Source: Proteobacteria bacterium UBA2133 (lineage in GTDB: Bacteria > Pseudomonadota > Gammaproteobacteria > Arenicellales > UBA868). From it: DNA of 15,669 bases. This document shows positions 7,750 through 15,466 of the stretch, in pieces. The translations under genes and the position numbers were made by a program. The notes beneath the pieces are model-generated. The model saw only the letters and a list, made by a program, of their open reading frames with translations. It did not search any database and was not told where the DNA came from. Location of the stretch: positions 1-15,669 of the forward strand of contig DCXP01000076.1 in the NCBI GenBank assembly GCA_002327725.1. Direction: 5' to 3'. Position 1 is the stretch's first letter. Each line of letters starts with the position of its first letter.

Positions 7750-10700
7750 CTATCGGTCTTCGCGCCTTTCTATATTGAGCCCCAGGGCCCTGATCTCCTT
7801 TTCCAATACATTGAATGATTCAGGTACAGACGCCTCCATTCGATGATCGCCTCTAACGAGGTTTTCATACATCTTGGTCCGGCCTCCCACATCATCCGAT
7901 TTCACCGTCAGCATCTCCTGGAGGGTATAGGACGCACCGTAGGCCTCAAGCGCCCACACCTCCATCTCACCGAAGCGCTGACCGCCGAACTGTGCTTTAC
8001 CACCGAGCGGCTGCTGTGTGATCAGGCTGTACGGACCGGTGGAACGCGCATGCATCTTGTCGTCCACCAGGTGGTTGAGTTTCAGCATATACATGTAGCC
8101 GACCGTGACCTGACGGTCGAATGGCTGTCCCGTGCGCCCATCGATCAGGGTCGCCTGCCCACTCTGCGGGAGGTCCGCAATCTTCAGCCACTCCTTGATC
8201 TCCGCCTCGCTGGCGCCGTCAAACACGGGGGTCGCGATCGGCACCCCGCCGCGAAGGTTGTTCGCGAGTTCCGTTACGTCATCATCGGACAACGCAGCCA
8301 TGTCCTCGTGGTTACGGCCGGTGCCGTAGATCTTCCCAAGCTGCTGTCGCAGTTTCGACGAATCGGCACCTGCATCCAGCATCTCGCTGATCTGCCGGCC
8401 GAGGTGGCGTGCCGCCCACCCAAGGTGACACTCCAGAACCTGGCCGACGTTCATTCGCGAGGGCACTCCCAGCGGATTCAGCACGATATCGACGGTGGTA
8501 CCGTCCTCCATGTACGGCATGTCTTCAATCGGCACGATCTTGGAAATGACGCCCTTGTTTCCGTGCCGTCCAGCCATTTTGTCGCCGGGCTGGAGCCGGC
8601 GCTTGACCGCGACAAACACCTTGACCATCTTGAGCACGCCTGGAGGCAGGTCATCGCCGGCCTCCAATTTGCCGCGCTTTTCATCGTAAAGGCCATCGAA
8701 CCTTTTCGACTGCGCACCGAGTTGCGCACGAATCTGCTCCAGCGTGGTGTTGCTCGCTTCATCCCGAAGGCGCACTTCAAACCACTTGTCTCTTGGCAAT
8801 GCCTGCAGGTAGGGCCGGGTGATCTTGTCTCCCGCCTTCAGTTCACCGGGACCGCCCTCTGCAATCTTCCCTGCCAGGAGCCGCTCAATCCGGTCGTAGG
8901 CATCGTCCTCGACGATCTGGTACTGGTCCTGAAGGTCTTTCTTGATCCGGTCGAGCTCCGATGCCTCGATCGACAAAGCGCGTGCGTCTTTTTCAACCCC
9001 ATCGCGAGTGAAGACCTGCACATCGATTACCGTGCCTGACATGCCCGAAGGCATGCGCAGCGAAGTATCCTTGACGTCGGAGGCCTTCTCGCCAAATATC
9101 GCCCGCAGCAGTTTCTCCTCCGGCGTTAGTTGGGTCTCCCCCTTGGGGGTTACCTTGCCCACCAGAATGTCGCCCGGATTCACTTCCGCACCGATATAGA
9201 CGATCCCAGGCTCGTCAAGGCGCGCCAGTGCAGATTCGCTGACGTTCGGGATGTCGCGGGTAACGTCGTCGGAACCCAGCTTGGTGTCCCGGGCAGTACA
9301 AGTGAGTTCCTCAATGTGGATCGAGGTATACACATCGTCCTGCACGAGACCCTCCGAGATCAGGATGGAATCCTCGAAGTTGTATCCGTTCCAGGGCATG
9401 AACGCGACCAGGATATTGCGGCCAAGCGCAAGTTCACCCAGGTCGGTAGAAGGACCATCCGCCAGCACATCGCCTGCGGCGATTTCATCGCCAACCGAGA
9501 CCAGGGGCCGCTGATTAATGGTGGTATTCTGGTTGGATCGGGTGTACTTCACGAGGTTATAGATGTCGACACCGGAATCGCCGGATTCGACCTCTTTGTC
9601 ATTCACCTTGACGACGATCCTGGACGCATCCACCGCGTTCACCACGCCGCCGCGGCTCGCGACCACGACCACGCCCGAGTCCGAAGCCACCTTGCGCTCA
9701 ATGCCGGTTCCCACCAGCGGTTTTTCGCTGCGCAAGGTGGGCACTGCCTGGCGTTGCATGTTCGAGCCCATGAGAGCACGGTTGGCATCGTCGTGCTCAA
9801 GGAACGGAATCAGCGCCGCTGCAACAGAAACAATCTGCGAGGGCGCAACGTCCATAAACTGCACGCTCTCGGGGCTCGACAGGGTGAATTCATTGCGATA
9901 CCGGCAGGAAATCAGTTCATCGGCCAACTCACCCTTGCTGTTCAGCCGGGCATTCGCCTGGGCGATCATGTATTCGCCTTCTTCGATCGCCGACAGGTAG
10001 ACCGCCTCATCGGTCACCTTCCGGTTGACCACCTTGCGGTAGGGGGTCTCCAGAAAGCCGTACTCATTGGTCCTCGCGAAGATCGCGAGCGAGTTGATCA
10101 GACCGATATTTGGACCTTCGGGGGTCTCAATGGGGCAGACCCGACCGTAATGGGTCGGATGGACATCGCGCACCTCAAAGCCGGCGCGCTCGCGAGTCAG
10201 GCCGCCGGGCCCTAACGCTGAGACGCGGCGTTTGTGGGTCACTTCCGAAAGCGGATTGGTCTGGTCCATAAACTGGGACAACTGACTGGACCCGAAGAAT
10301 TCCTTGATCACCGCAGAGACCGGCTTGGCGTTAATCAGGTCCTGTGGGGTCAGGTTTTCGGATTCGGCCATGGAAAGGCGCTCTTTCACCGCCCGCTCCA
10401 CGCGGACCAGCCCGATGCGGAACTGGTTTTCCACCAGCTCACCGACGGAGCGGACCCGGCGGTTACCCAGGTTATCGATATCATCGGTCCCGCCATAGCC
10501 GTTTTTGAGTTCCACCAGGGTACGCATGACATCGATAATGTCCTGCTGGCTGAGAATGCCCGGGCCTTCGTCGCTGGTACGGCCCAGGCGACGGTTCAGT
10601 TTCATACGGCCGACGGCCGAGAGGTTGTAACGGTCGATGGTGAAAAAGAGGTTTCTAAAAAGCTGCTCTGCTGCATCCTTGGTGGGAGGTTCCCCGGGGC

Positions 10701-11832
10701 GCATCATGCGATAGATCTCCACCTGGGCTTCCAGAGCCGAGCGGGTGGCGTCAGTACGCAGGGTATCTGAGATATAGGGCCCACGATCCAGGTCATTGGT
10801 ATAGATCGTCTCAAAGGACTCGACCCCTACCTCACGGAACCTGGCAAGCAGCTCCGGTGTTACTTCATCATTGGCGGCCGCCAGCACTTCTCCGGTTTCA
10901 AGATCGACGAGATCCCGGGCGAGCGCCCGTCCGAGGATATAGGCATCCGGTACCGACAGGGACTTGATCCCGGCCTTCTCAAGTTCGCGGGTGTGCCGTG
11001 CGGTAATCCGTTTTTCGGCTTCAACAATCACTTTGCCTGTGGCCGTCGTCAGGTCGAAGTCGAGTTCCTGACCACGCAGGCGCTCCGCGACAAGATCGAC
11101 TTCTGCCGATTCAGGCAGCAGGGTGACACGGTCGTTTTCGAAGAAGAGACTCAGGATCTCTTCGCTAGAGTAATCCAGCGCCTTCAGGACGATGGTGGCG
11201 GGCAGCTTACGGCGCCGGTCGATCCGGACAAACAGAAGATCTTTCTGGTCGAATTCAAAATCCAGCCAGGATCCCCGGTAGGGAATCACCCGGGCATTGA
11301 ACAGCAGTTTCCCGGAGGAGTGGGTCTTGCCCTTGTCGTGATCAAAGAAGACACCCGGCGAGCGGTGCAGCTGCGAGACGATCACCCGCTCGGTACCGTT
11401 GATCACAAAAGTGCCGTTCTCGGTCATCAGGGGCATCTCGCCCATGTAGACGTTCTGCTCCTTGATATCGCGAAGAACCTTCGCACCGCCCGACTCGCTC
11501 TTGTCAAAGATGATCAGGCGCAAAGTGGCAAAAAGCGGAGCCGAGTACACCATTCCGCGCTGCTGGCATTCACGGACATCAAAACCCGGAGTGCCAAGCG
11601 TATAACTGACAAAATCCAGCGAGGCTGCGCCGTTGTAACTCTCGATCGGAAACACCGATTTAAAGGCAGCCTGCAAACCCTCATCGATGCGCTGCAGCGG
11701 CTCAACCTGGGCCTGAAGCAGTTTTCTGTAGGAGGCCTTCTGAATCTCCAGAAGGTTAGGCACCTGATCGGCAGCCGACCGGGTACTGAAACTCTTACGA
11801 ATCCGTTTTTTCTCGGTAAAGGTGTAAGCCAT
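7750..11832 (-). CDS. rpoB: DNA-directed RNA polymerase subunit beta
   Basis: This is the beta subunit of core RNA polymerase, forming the other half of the active-site cleft and the rifampicin pocket. The 1360-aa product begins MAYTFTEKKRIRKSF and is slightly longer than in E. coli (1342). The rifampicin cluster lies at 514–540, offset +7 from E. coli. The usual resistance positions are wild type: D523, H533 and S538 match E. coli D516, H526 and S531. Differences are T525 (E. coli N518), V531 (I524) and V537 (I530). Later conserved blocks include GRVCPIETPEGPNIGL and the GDKMAGRHGNKG region. The ATG has a GAGG Shine–Dalgarno 5 nt upstream. Transcription enters through the rplL–rpoB spacer, whose hairpins probably lower rpoBC output relative to rplJL (inference from E. 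coli). Confidence 0.99.
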   Translation of the reverse strand: MAYTFTEKKRIRKSFSTRSAADQVPNLLEIQKASYRKLLQAQVEPLQRIDEGLQAAFKSVFPIESYNGAASLDFVSYTLGTPGFDVRECQQRGMVYSAPLFATLRLIIFDKSESGGAKVLRDIKEQNVYMGEMPLMTENGTFVINGTERVIVSQLHRSPGVFFDHDKGKTHSSGKLLFNARVIPYRGSWLDFEFDQKDLLFVRIDRRRKLPATIVLKALDYSSEEILSLFFENDRVTLLPESAEVDLVAERLRGQELDFDLTTATGKVIVEAEKRITARHTRELEKAGIKSLSVPDAYILGRALARDLVDLETGEVLAAANDEVTPELLARFREVGVESFETIYTNDLDRGPYISDTLRTDATRSALEAQVEIYRMMRPGEPPTKDAAEQLFRNLFFTIDRYNLSAVGRMKLNRRLGRTSDEGPGILSQQDIIDVMRTLVELKNGYGGTDDIDNLGNRRVRSVGELVENQFRIGLVRVERAVKERLSMAESENLTPQDLINAKPVSAVIKEFFGSSQLSQFMDQTNPLSEVTHKRRVSALGPGGLTRERAGFEVRDVHPTHYGRVCPIETPEGPNIGLINSLAIFARTNEYGFLETPYRKVVNRKVTDEAVYLSAIEEGEYMIAQANARLNSKGELADELISCRYRNEFTLSSPESVQFMDVAPSQIVSVAAALIPFLEHDDANRALMGSNMQRQAVPTLRSEKPLVGTGIERKVASDSGVVVVASRGGVVNAVDASRIVVKVNDKEVESGDSGVDIYNLVKYTRSNQNTTINQRPLVSVGDEIAAGDVLADGPSTDLGELALGRNILVAFMPWNGYNFEDSILISEGLVQDDVYTSIHIEELTCTARDTKLGSDDVTRDIPNVSESALARLDEPGIVYIGAEVNPGDILVGKVTPKGETQLTPEEKLLRAIFGEKASDVKDTSLRMPSGMSGTVIDVQVFTRDGVEKDARALSIEASELDRIKKDLQDQYQIVEDDAYDRIERLLAGKIAEGGPGELKAGDKITRPYLQALPRDKWFEVRLRDEASNTTLEQIRAQLGAQSKRFDGLYDEKRGKLEAGDDLPPGVLKMVKVFVAVKRRLQPGDKMAGRHGNKGVISKIVPIEDMPYMEDGTTVDIVLNPLGVPSRMNVGQVLECHLGWAARHLGRQISEMLDAGADSSKLRQQLGKIYGTGRNHEDMAALSDDDVTELANNLRGGVPIATPVFDGASEAEIKEWLKIADLPQSGQATLIDGRTGQPFDRQVTVGYMYMLKLNHLVDDKMHARSTGPYSLITQQPLGGKAQFGGQRFGEMEVWALEAYGASYTLQEMLTVKSDDVGGRTKMYENLVRGDHRMEASVPESFNVLEKEIRALGLNIERREDR

Positions 11833-11902
11833 GAAGACCTCGCAGAACAGTTAGGACAAAACGTCTACAACACACGCAAACGTGTACGCAACAAAGCAGG
11901 GT

Positions 11903-11937
11903 CACGTTGACCAGTCATCGGGCGACTGATCAACGCG
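11903..11937 (-). other. 14-bp hairpin before rpoB, probable processing site
   Basis: In the rplL–rpoB spacer, CGCGTTGATCAGTC pairs with GACTGGTCAACGTG over a 7-nt loop: 14 continuous pairs, two of them G–U. E. coli has an RNase III processing site in the same spacer, so this duplex is a strong candidate for the same job. A smaller hairpin, ACACG/CGTGT (11872–11885), follows closer to rpoB. Confidence 0.65.
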
Positions 11938-11953
11938 TTCCCAGACCAGTGAA

Positions 11954-11975
11954 TGCCCGCCGTAAGCGGCGGGCA
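11954..11975 (-). terminator. Terminator-like attenuator hairpin after rplL
   Basis: Fourteen nt beyond the rplL stop the transcript forms TGCCCGCCG/CGGCGGGCA with a CTTA loop, a perfect 9-bp GC-rich stem. Only two U's follow at once (AUUCACUGG), so termination should be partial rather than complete. This matches the known rplL–rpoB attenuator of E. coli, which lets only part of transcription continue into rpoBC. Confidence 0.65.
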
Positions 11976-11988
11976 AATTCCCCGGCGA

Positions 11989-12369
11989 TCACTTAACCTC
12001 AACAGATCCGCCTGCTTCTTCGATCTGTTTCTTGATCTCCCCAGCCTCGTCTTTGCTGACTCCTTCTTTGACCGCCGAGGGAGCCGACTCGACAAGATCC
12101 TTGGCTTCCTTAAGGCCCAGACCGGTAATACTGCGGACTACCTTAATGACGCCAACTTTCTTCTCACCAAAAGAACTCAGCACAACATCAAATTCGGTTT
12201 TCTCTTCTGCCGCGCCGGCATCTGCGCCAGCCCCGCCCGCAGCGGGTGCAGCAACAGCAACTGCTGCCGAAGCGGATACACCGAATTTCTCTTCCATGTC
12301 CTTGATCAACTCGGACAATTCGAGTACCGACATCTCTGCCACCGCATTCAAAACTTCTTCGCGATTCAT
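11989..12369 (-). CDS. rplL: 50S ribosomal protein L7/L12
   Basis: L7/L12 forms the multimeric, flexible stalk of the 50S subunit that recruits and activates translational GTPases such as EF-G and EF-Tu. The product is 126 aa (E. coli 121). The N-terminal dimerisation domain that docks on L10 covers about 1–32. An Ala/Gly-rich hinge follows at about 33–54. The globular C-terminal domain starts near 57 and contains the conserved GLGLKEAKDLVE (83–94), which contacts the GTPases. The Shine–Dalgarno is strong (AAGGAG, 6 nt before the ATG), as expected for a protein made in several copies per ribosome. It lies 50 nt behind rplJ. That spacer holds a perfect palindrome TGAGCGCTCA (12402–12411) but no terminator. 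Confidence 0.99.
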   Translation of the reverse strand: MNREEVLNAVAEMSVLELSELIKDMEEKFGVSASAAVAVAAPAAGGAGADAGAAEEKTEFDVVLSSFGEKKVGVIKVVRSITGLGLKEAKDLVESAPSAVKEGVSKDEAGEIKKQIEEAGGSVEVK

Positions 12370-12419
12370 TGGTTTCTCCTTAAATTGAGATTTTCTTACC
12401 TTGAGCGCTCAGCCGTATT

Positions 12420-12953
12420 TCACGCTGCCTGTTCATCAGGCCGGCTGTCTCGGACAGCCGCCAGCGTGCGCACAAACTTCGAAGGCACTTCATTGAGGGT
12501 CTGGACAAGTTTGGTCATCGGTGCCGCCAGCGTGCCCACGAGGGCCGCGAGCAACTCCTCGCGGCCGGGCAGTTTGGCCAGGGCCTGAATCGCCGAAAGA
12601 TCCAACAGATCGCCATTCATGGCGCCAATCGTGATCTTCAGCTCTTCATTATCTTTGGCAAACTTCGAGACCAGCTTCGCCACCGCCACGGGATCCTCCG
12701 AAGAGGAGATCATCAGCGGCCCGGTGAAGTGATCCGTCAGACACTCAAAACTCGAATCCGCAACACTGCGGCGGGCGAGCGTGTTTTTGACCACACGCAC
12801 GTCCACCCCGAGATTGCGGGCTTCGCTCCTAAGCTCGGTAATTTGCGCGACGGTGAGCCCTCGATACTCGGCCAGCACTGCAGCCTGGGCCGCAGACAGG
12901 GCCTGCGTTACCTCACTGACCACAGCTTTTTTCTGATCGATACTAAGGCTCAT
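12420..12953 (-). CDS. rplJ: 50S ribosomal protein L10
   Basis: L10 anchors the L7/L12 dimers to 23S rRNA at the base of the stalk. The product is 177 aa, a little longer than E. coli (165), with extra sequence mainly at the C-terminal side. The N-terminal RNA-binding domain shows the family pattern AEYRGLTVAQITELR and the motif VVKNTLARR. The C-terminal helix that holds L7/L12 follows near the end. The ATG has a strong AAGGAG Shine–Dalgarno at 9 nt. The L10–L7/L12 complex represses translation of its own mRNA through a leader fold, and such a fold is visible directly upstream. Confidence 0.98.
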   Translation of the reverse strand: MSLSIDQKKAVVSEVTQALSAAQAAVLAEYRGLTVAQITELRSEARNLGVDVRVVKNTLARRSVADSSFECLTDHFTGPLMISSSEDPVAVAKLVSKFAKDNEELKITIGAMNGDLLDLSAIQALAKLPGREELLAALVGTLAAPMTKLVQTLNEVPSKFVRTLAAVRDSRPDEQAA

Positions 12954-13016
12954 TTAGCACTACTCCTTGCTCGTTACACCCTGGTGTCCTGACCGGTGAA
13001 AATCCCGGATCGGGGG

Positions 13017-13094
13017 CACCGCCTACGCGGGCCGGCTTTTCGCCATTAAGCGCTTGCGGTCAACTTCTCCGCTTGCACACCTGCGGTCTTCGAC
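13017..13094 (-). promoter_or_regulatory. L10-type ribosomal protein leader
   Basis: In the 219-nt rplA–rplJ spacer the transcript contains GTCGAAGACCGCAGGTG and, about 60 nt on, CCCGCGTAGGCGGTG. ACCGC (13083–13087) pairs with GCGGT (13018–13022), closing a domain. Inside are GCGG/CCGC with a 9-nt loop (13056–13072) and GGC-GAAAA-GCC (13034–13044). The conserved sequence around the closing stem resembles the L10 leader family as I recall it. It should bind L10(L12)4 and repress rplJL translation. I see no good promoter between rplA and this element. Confidence 0.7.
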
Positions 13095-13172
13095 GAACCT
13101 GCAGGCCCTGATGATCCGAGGATCCCAGGCCCCGCGGCCCCTCAAAACTTTTCTCCCATCTTTTCAGCCGGC

Positions 13173-13868
13173 TTAACCGGCAACCGATGCCCGATCGACT
13201 TTCACGCCGGGCCCCATGGTGGTCGACAGGGTCAGCCGCTTGAGGTACTGACCCTTGGCTGCCGACGGTTTGGCCCTGTTCAATGCATCCAGCAACGCCA
13301 TGAGGTTCTCCTTCAAAGCGGCTTCATCGAAGGAGGCCTTTCCGATTGGGCAATGAATTACGCCTGCCTTGTCGATACGAAACTGGATCTGCCCGGCTTT
13401 GGCGTTGGTCACGGCCTTTGCCACGTCCTGTGTCACGGTCCCGACCTTAGGGTTCGGCATCAGACCACGGGGGCCGAGCACCTGGCCCAGTTTCCCGACG
13501 ACGCGCATGGTCCCGGGAGTTGCGATACACACATCAAAGTCGATCGCTCCACCTTTGATGGTGTCTGCGAGATCATCCAGTCCGACGATGTCTGCCCCGG
13601 CAGATTTCGCCGCATCAGCATCATCTCCATCAGCAAAAACAGCCACCCGCACGGTCTTGCCCGTGCCTTTGGGCAGGACGGTCGCACCCCGGACATTCTG
13701 ATCGGACTTCTTGGCATTGACGCCAAGATTAATACTGACATCGACGGTTTCATCGAATTTCGCCGAGGCAGACTGTTTGACCAGTTTCAGCGCATCATCG
13801 ATAGCGTAGAAGCCTCCCTGCGACAGCCCTTCCGATGCCTGTCGATACCGTTTCCCGCGTACACTCAT
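13173..13868 (-). CDS. rplA: 50S ribosomal protein L1
   Basis: L1 forms the mobile L1 stalk of the 50S subunit, which helps release deacylated tRNA from the E site. The product is 231 aa, close to the E. coli length (234). The signature GPRGLMPNPKVGT is at 132–144, followed by the conserved C-terminal part near STTMGPGVKVD. The ATG overlaps the rplK stop by one base (TGATG), so translation is coupled to rplK. In E. coli free L1 represses both genes by binding the rplK leader, and a candidate site exists here upstream of rplK. A small hairpin (13167–13181, GCCGG/CCGGC) overlaps the rplA stop but has no U-tract. Confidence 0.99.
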   Translation of the reverse strand: MSVRGKRYRQASEGLSQGGFYAIDDALKLVKQSASAKFDETVDVSINLGVNAKKSDQNVRGATVLPKGTGKTVRVAVFADGDDADAAKSAGADIVGLDDLADTIKGGAIDFDVCIATPGTMRVVGKLGQVLGPRGLMPNPKVGTVTQDVAKAVTNAKAGQIQFRIDKAGVIHCPIGKASFDEAALKENLMALLDALNRAKPSAAKGQYLKRLTLSTTMGPGVKVDRASVAG

Positions 13869-14299
13869 CAGGCGCCCTCCGTTTCGATGCCCATACTCCG
13901 GGCGCTGCCGGCAATGATTTTCACCGCCTGGTCCATGTCAAACGCACTCAAGTCGGGCATCTTGACCTTGGCGATCTCCTCGAGTTCCGCCCGGCCTACC
14001 TTACCGACCTTTTCCTTGTTCGGCTCGCCACTTCCCTTCTCCAGGCCTGCGGCTTTTTTCAGCAGCACTGAGGCCGGTGGTGTCTTCTTGATATAGGTGA
14101 AACTCTTGTCAGAGTAGACCGTGATCACCACCGGGATGGGCAGACCCGGTTCAACGTCCTGCGTATCGGCGTTGAATGCCTTGCAGAACTCCATGATGTT
14201 CAGCCCGTGCTGTCCCAGGGCCGGACCCACGGGTGGGCTGGGTTTGGCGCTGCCGGCGGGCACCTGCAGCTTGATATAAGCCTCAATCTTCTTTGCCAT
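13868..14299 (-). CDS. rplK: 50S ribosomal protein L11
   Basis: L11 binds the GTPase-associated centre of 23S rRNA and is required for factor-dependent GTP hydrolysis and for RelA activation on stalled ribosomes. The product is 143 aa, the usual length. The N-terminal domain carries the proline-rich PSPPVGPALGQHG (20–32), the region of the thiopeptide-binding cleft. PPASVLLKKAAG is also recognisable, and the rest forms the RNA-binding C-terminal domain. The ATG has a GGAG Shine–Dalgarno 6 nt upstream. The gene follows nusG by 146 nt and overlaps rplA by one base. Confidence 0.99.
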   Translation of the reverse strand: MAKKIEAYIKLQVPAGSAKPSPPVGPALGQHGLNIMEFCKAFNADTQDVEPGLPIPVVITVYSDKSFTYIKKTPPASVLLKKAAGLEKGSGEPNKEKVGKVGRAELEEIAKVKMPDLSAFDMDQAVKIIAGSARSMGIETEGA

Positions 14300-14311
14300 T
14301 GTTTACTCCGT

Positions 14312-14338
14312 CGGGTCCAAGCGCCGTTAGGCTCCCCT
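14312..14338 (-). promoter_or_regulatory. Probable L1-binding site in the rplK leader
   Basis: Just upstream of the rplK Shine–Dalgarno the transcript reads GGGGAGCC…GGACCC. GGG pairs with CCC, and AGC pairs with GCT further in, leaving an asymmetric internal loop. This arrangement resembles the L1 site of 23S rRNA and its mRNA mimic in the E. coli rplK leader, used for feedback repression of rplKA. The match is by memory of the family fold, so confidence is moderate. No clear separate rplK promoter is visible in the nusG–rplK spacer. Confidence 0.45.
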
Positions 14339-14445
14339 ATTCATTCACGACATTCCAGCGGCCTACCGCAACCGCCGACCATCAAAACATCCACCAAATA
14401 CAACGACCCCGACAACACTGCCGATCACGGCTTCCGGCTTTATGT

Positions 14446-15048
14446 TTATGCCTTTTCGACCTGGCTGAAACTCAGTTCGACAGGCGTGGAGCGTCCAAAA
14501 ATCGATACCGACACTTTGAGTTTGCTCTTTTCAAAATTGACATCTTCCACGGTCCCGCTGAATTCTTTGAACGGACCATCAATGACGCGGACCACCTCAC
14601 CGGGGGCAAAGGTGTATTTCGGCCGCGGATGCTCCACACCCTCCTGCACCTGCTGCAGGATCGCCTGGGCTTCCTGATCCGAGATCGGCACCGGCTTGGA
14701 GCCGCTTCCACCAACAAATCCGGAAACTTTGGGTACAGACTTCACCAGGTGCCATGCTTCATCACTCATGATCATGTGCACCAGCACATAGCCGGGAAAG
14801 AACTTGCGCTCACTGGTCCTTTTCTGGCCGTTTCTCAACTCAACCACCTGTTCGGTAGGGACTTCGATATCACCGAAATGATCTTCCATTCCCGCCCGAC
14901 GGATATATTCACGCAGCGATTCCTGCACGTGGTTCTCGAAACCCGAGTACGCCTGAATAACGAACCACTGCATCGGCGACTCGACAGAAGCGCTCTCTGC
15001 CGGCGCTGCCTGCGGCGTATCCTCATCGATTGTTGCGTCACTCATCAT
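14446..15048 (-). CDS. nusG: Transcription termination/antitermination factor NusG
   Basis: NusG binds RNA polymerase through its N-terminal domain and links it to Rho or, via ribosomal protein S10, to the ribosome. The 200-aa frame has the NGN domain at about 27–140 (WFVIQAYSGFENHV; RKFFPGYVLV). The KOW domain starts near 148 (PGEVVRVIDGPFKEFSG). The C-terminus SIFGRSTPVELSFSQVEKA is nearly the E. coli sequence. The first 25 residues are an acidic, Ala/Ser-rich tail not present in E. coli NusG. The start is uncertain among tandem ATGs at 15046–15048 and 15043–15045 and an internal ATG at 14971–14973 (Met26, giving 175 aa, a usual family length). None has a strong Shine–Dalgarno. It follows secE by 40 nt in a shared operon. 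Confidence 0.97.
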   Translation of the reverse strand: MMSDATIDEDTPQAAPAESASVESPMQWFVIQAYSGFENHVQESLREYIRRAGMEDHFGDIEVPTEQVVELRNGQKRTSERKFFPGYVLVHMIMSDEAWHLVKSVPKVSGFVGGSGSKPVPISDQEAQAILQQVQEGVEHPRPKYTFAPGEVVRVIDGPFKEFSGTVEDVNFEKSKLKVSVSIFGRSTPVELSFSQVEKA

Positions 15049-15063
15049 TTTCTATATCTGAAT

Positions 15064-15091
15064 CTATGTCTATAGCTATGAGCTATGTCTA
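15064..15091. repeat. Short CTAT-rich direct repeat in the secE–nusG spacer
   Basis: CTATGTCTA occurs at 15064–15072 and 15083–15091 on the plus strand (period 19), the second copy including the secE stop codon. Between them is ATAGCTAT, itself a palindrome, and further CTAT units extend towards nusG. The spacer is much more AT-rich than its neighbours and contains no usable Shine–Dalgarno for nusG. It looks like decayed simple-sequence DNA; a function is not evident. Confidence 0.6.
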
Positions 15092-15442
15092 GCCCAGGCC
15101 CAGGGCGAGGTCATAAATCGCCCAGAACGAAAGCGCATCCAGCAGCCACAGGTAAATACCAACCACCAGCACCATCAGTATGACGATCATGGTGGACTGC
15201 GCGGTCTCGCGGCGCGTCGGCCAGACCACCTTTCGGACTTCCGTGCGTGTCGCCAGCGCAAACTGCCAAACGGCACGACCGGGTTCCGAAGTCAACGCAA
15301 TACCCGCAGCCACAATCACTCCCACCACAACAACCAGCGCCCGAACAAGCGCAGAACTGTCTCCCAGGACATAAAACAGCGCAACTGCAGCCACCACGGC
15401 CAGACCCGACGCCAGCAATTTCAGTTTATCCGGCAACACCAT
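15089..15442 (-). CDS. secE: Preprotein translocase subunit SecE
   Basis: SecE is the inner-membrane clamp that stabilises SecY in the SecYEG export channel. From the ATG at 15440–15442 the product is 117 aa (MVLPDKLKLL…). It has three predicted membrane segments, at about 8–26, 32–51 and 82–103, like the three-helix E. coli protein. The amphipathic cytoplasmic helix and essential motif TEVRKVVWPTRRET lie at about 67–80. Longer in-frame starts run into the tRNA-Trp gene (to 15496) and encode non-homologous residues, so I reject them; a GTG one codon upstream is also possible. A CAGGG Shine–Dalgarno-like sequence lies 4 nt before the ATG. The gene begins 24 nt after the tRNA 3' end, so both are probably on one precursor. 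It is followed by nusG. Confidence 0.96.
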   Translation of the reverse strand: MVLPDKLKLLASGLAVVAAVALFYVLGDSSALVRALVVVVGVIVAAGIALTSEPGRAVWQFALATRTEVRKVVWPTRRETAQSTMIVILMVLVVGIYLWLLDALSFWAIYDLALGLG

Positions 15443-15466
15443 CACGCCCTGATCCGTTTCCTTTGC

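Noticed and set aside
7843..9039. 398-codon plus-strand open frame opposite rpoB, with similar frames at 9130–10215 and 10993–11910
   Set aside because: All lie within intact rpoB, have no domain resemblance, and arise from the codon bias of the real gene.
14339..14445. Separate promoter for rplK in the nusG–rplK spacer
   Set aside because: TTGCGG- and TTGATG-like hexamers occur but none has a -10 box at 16–18 nt.
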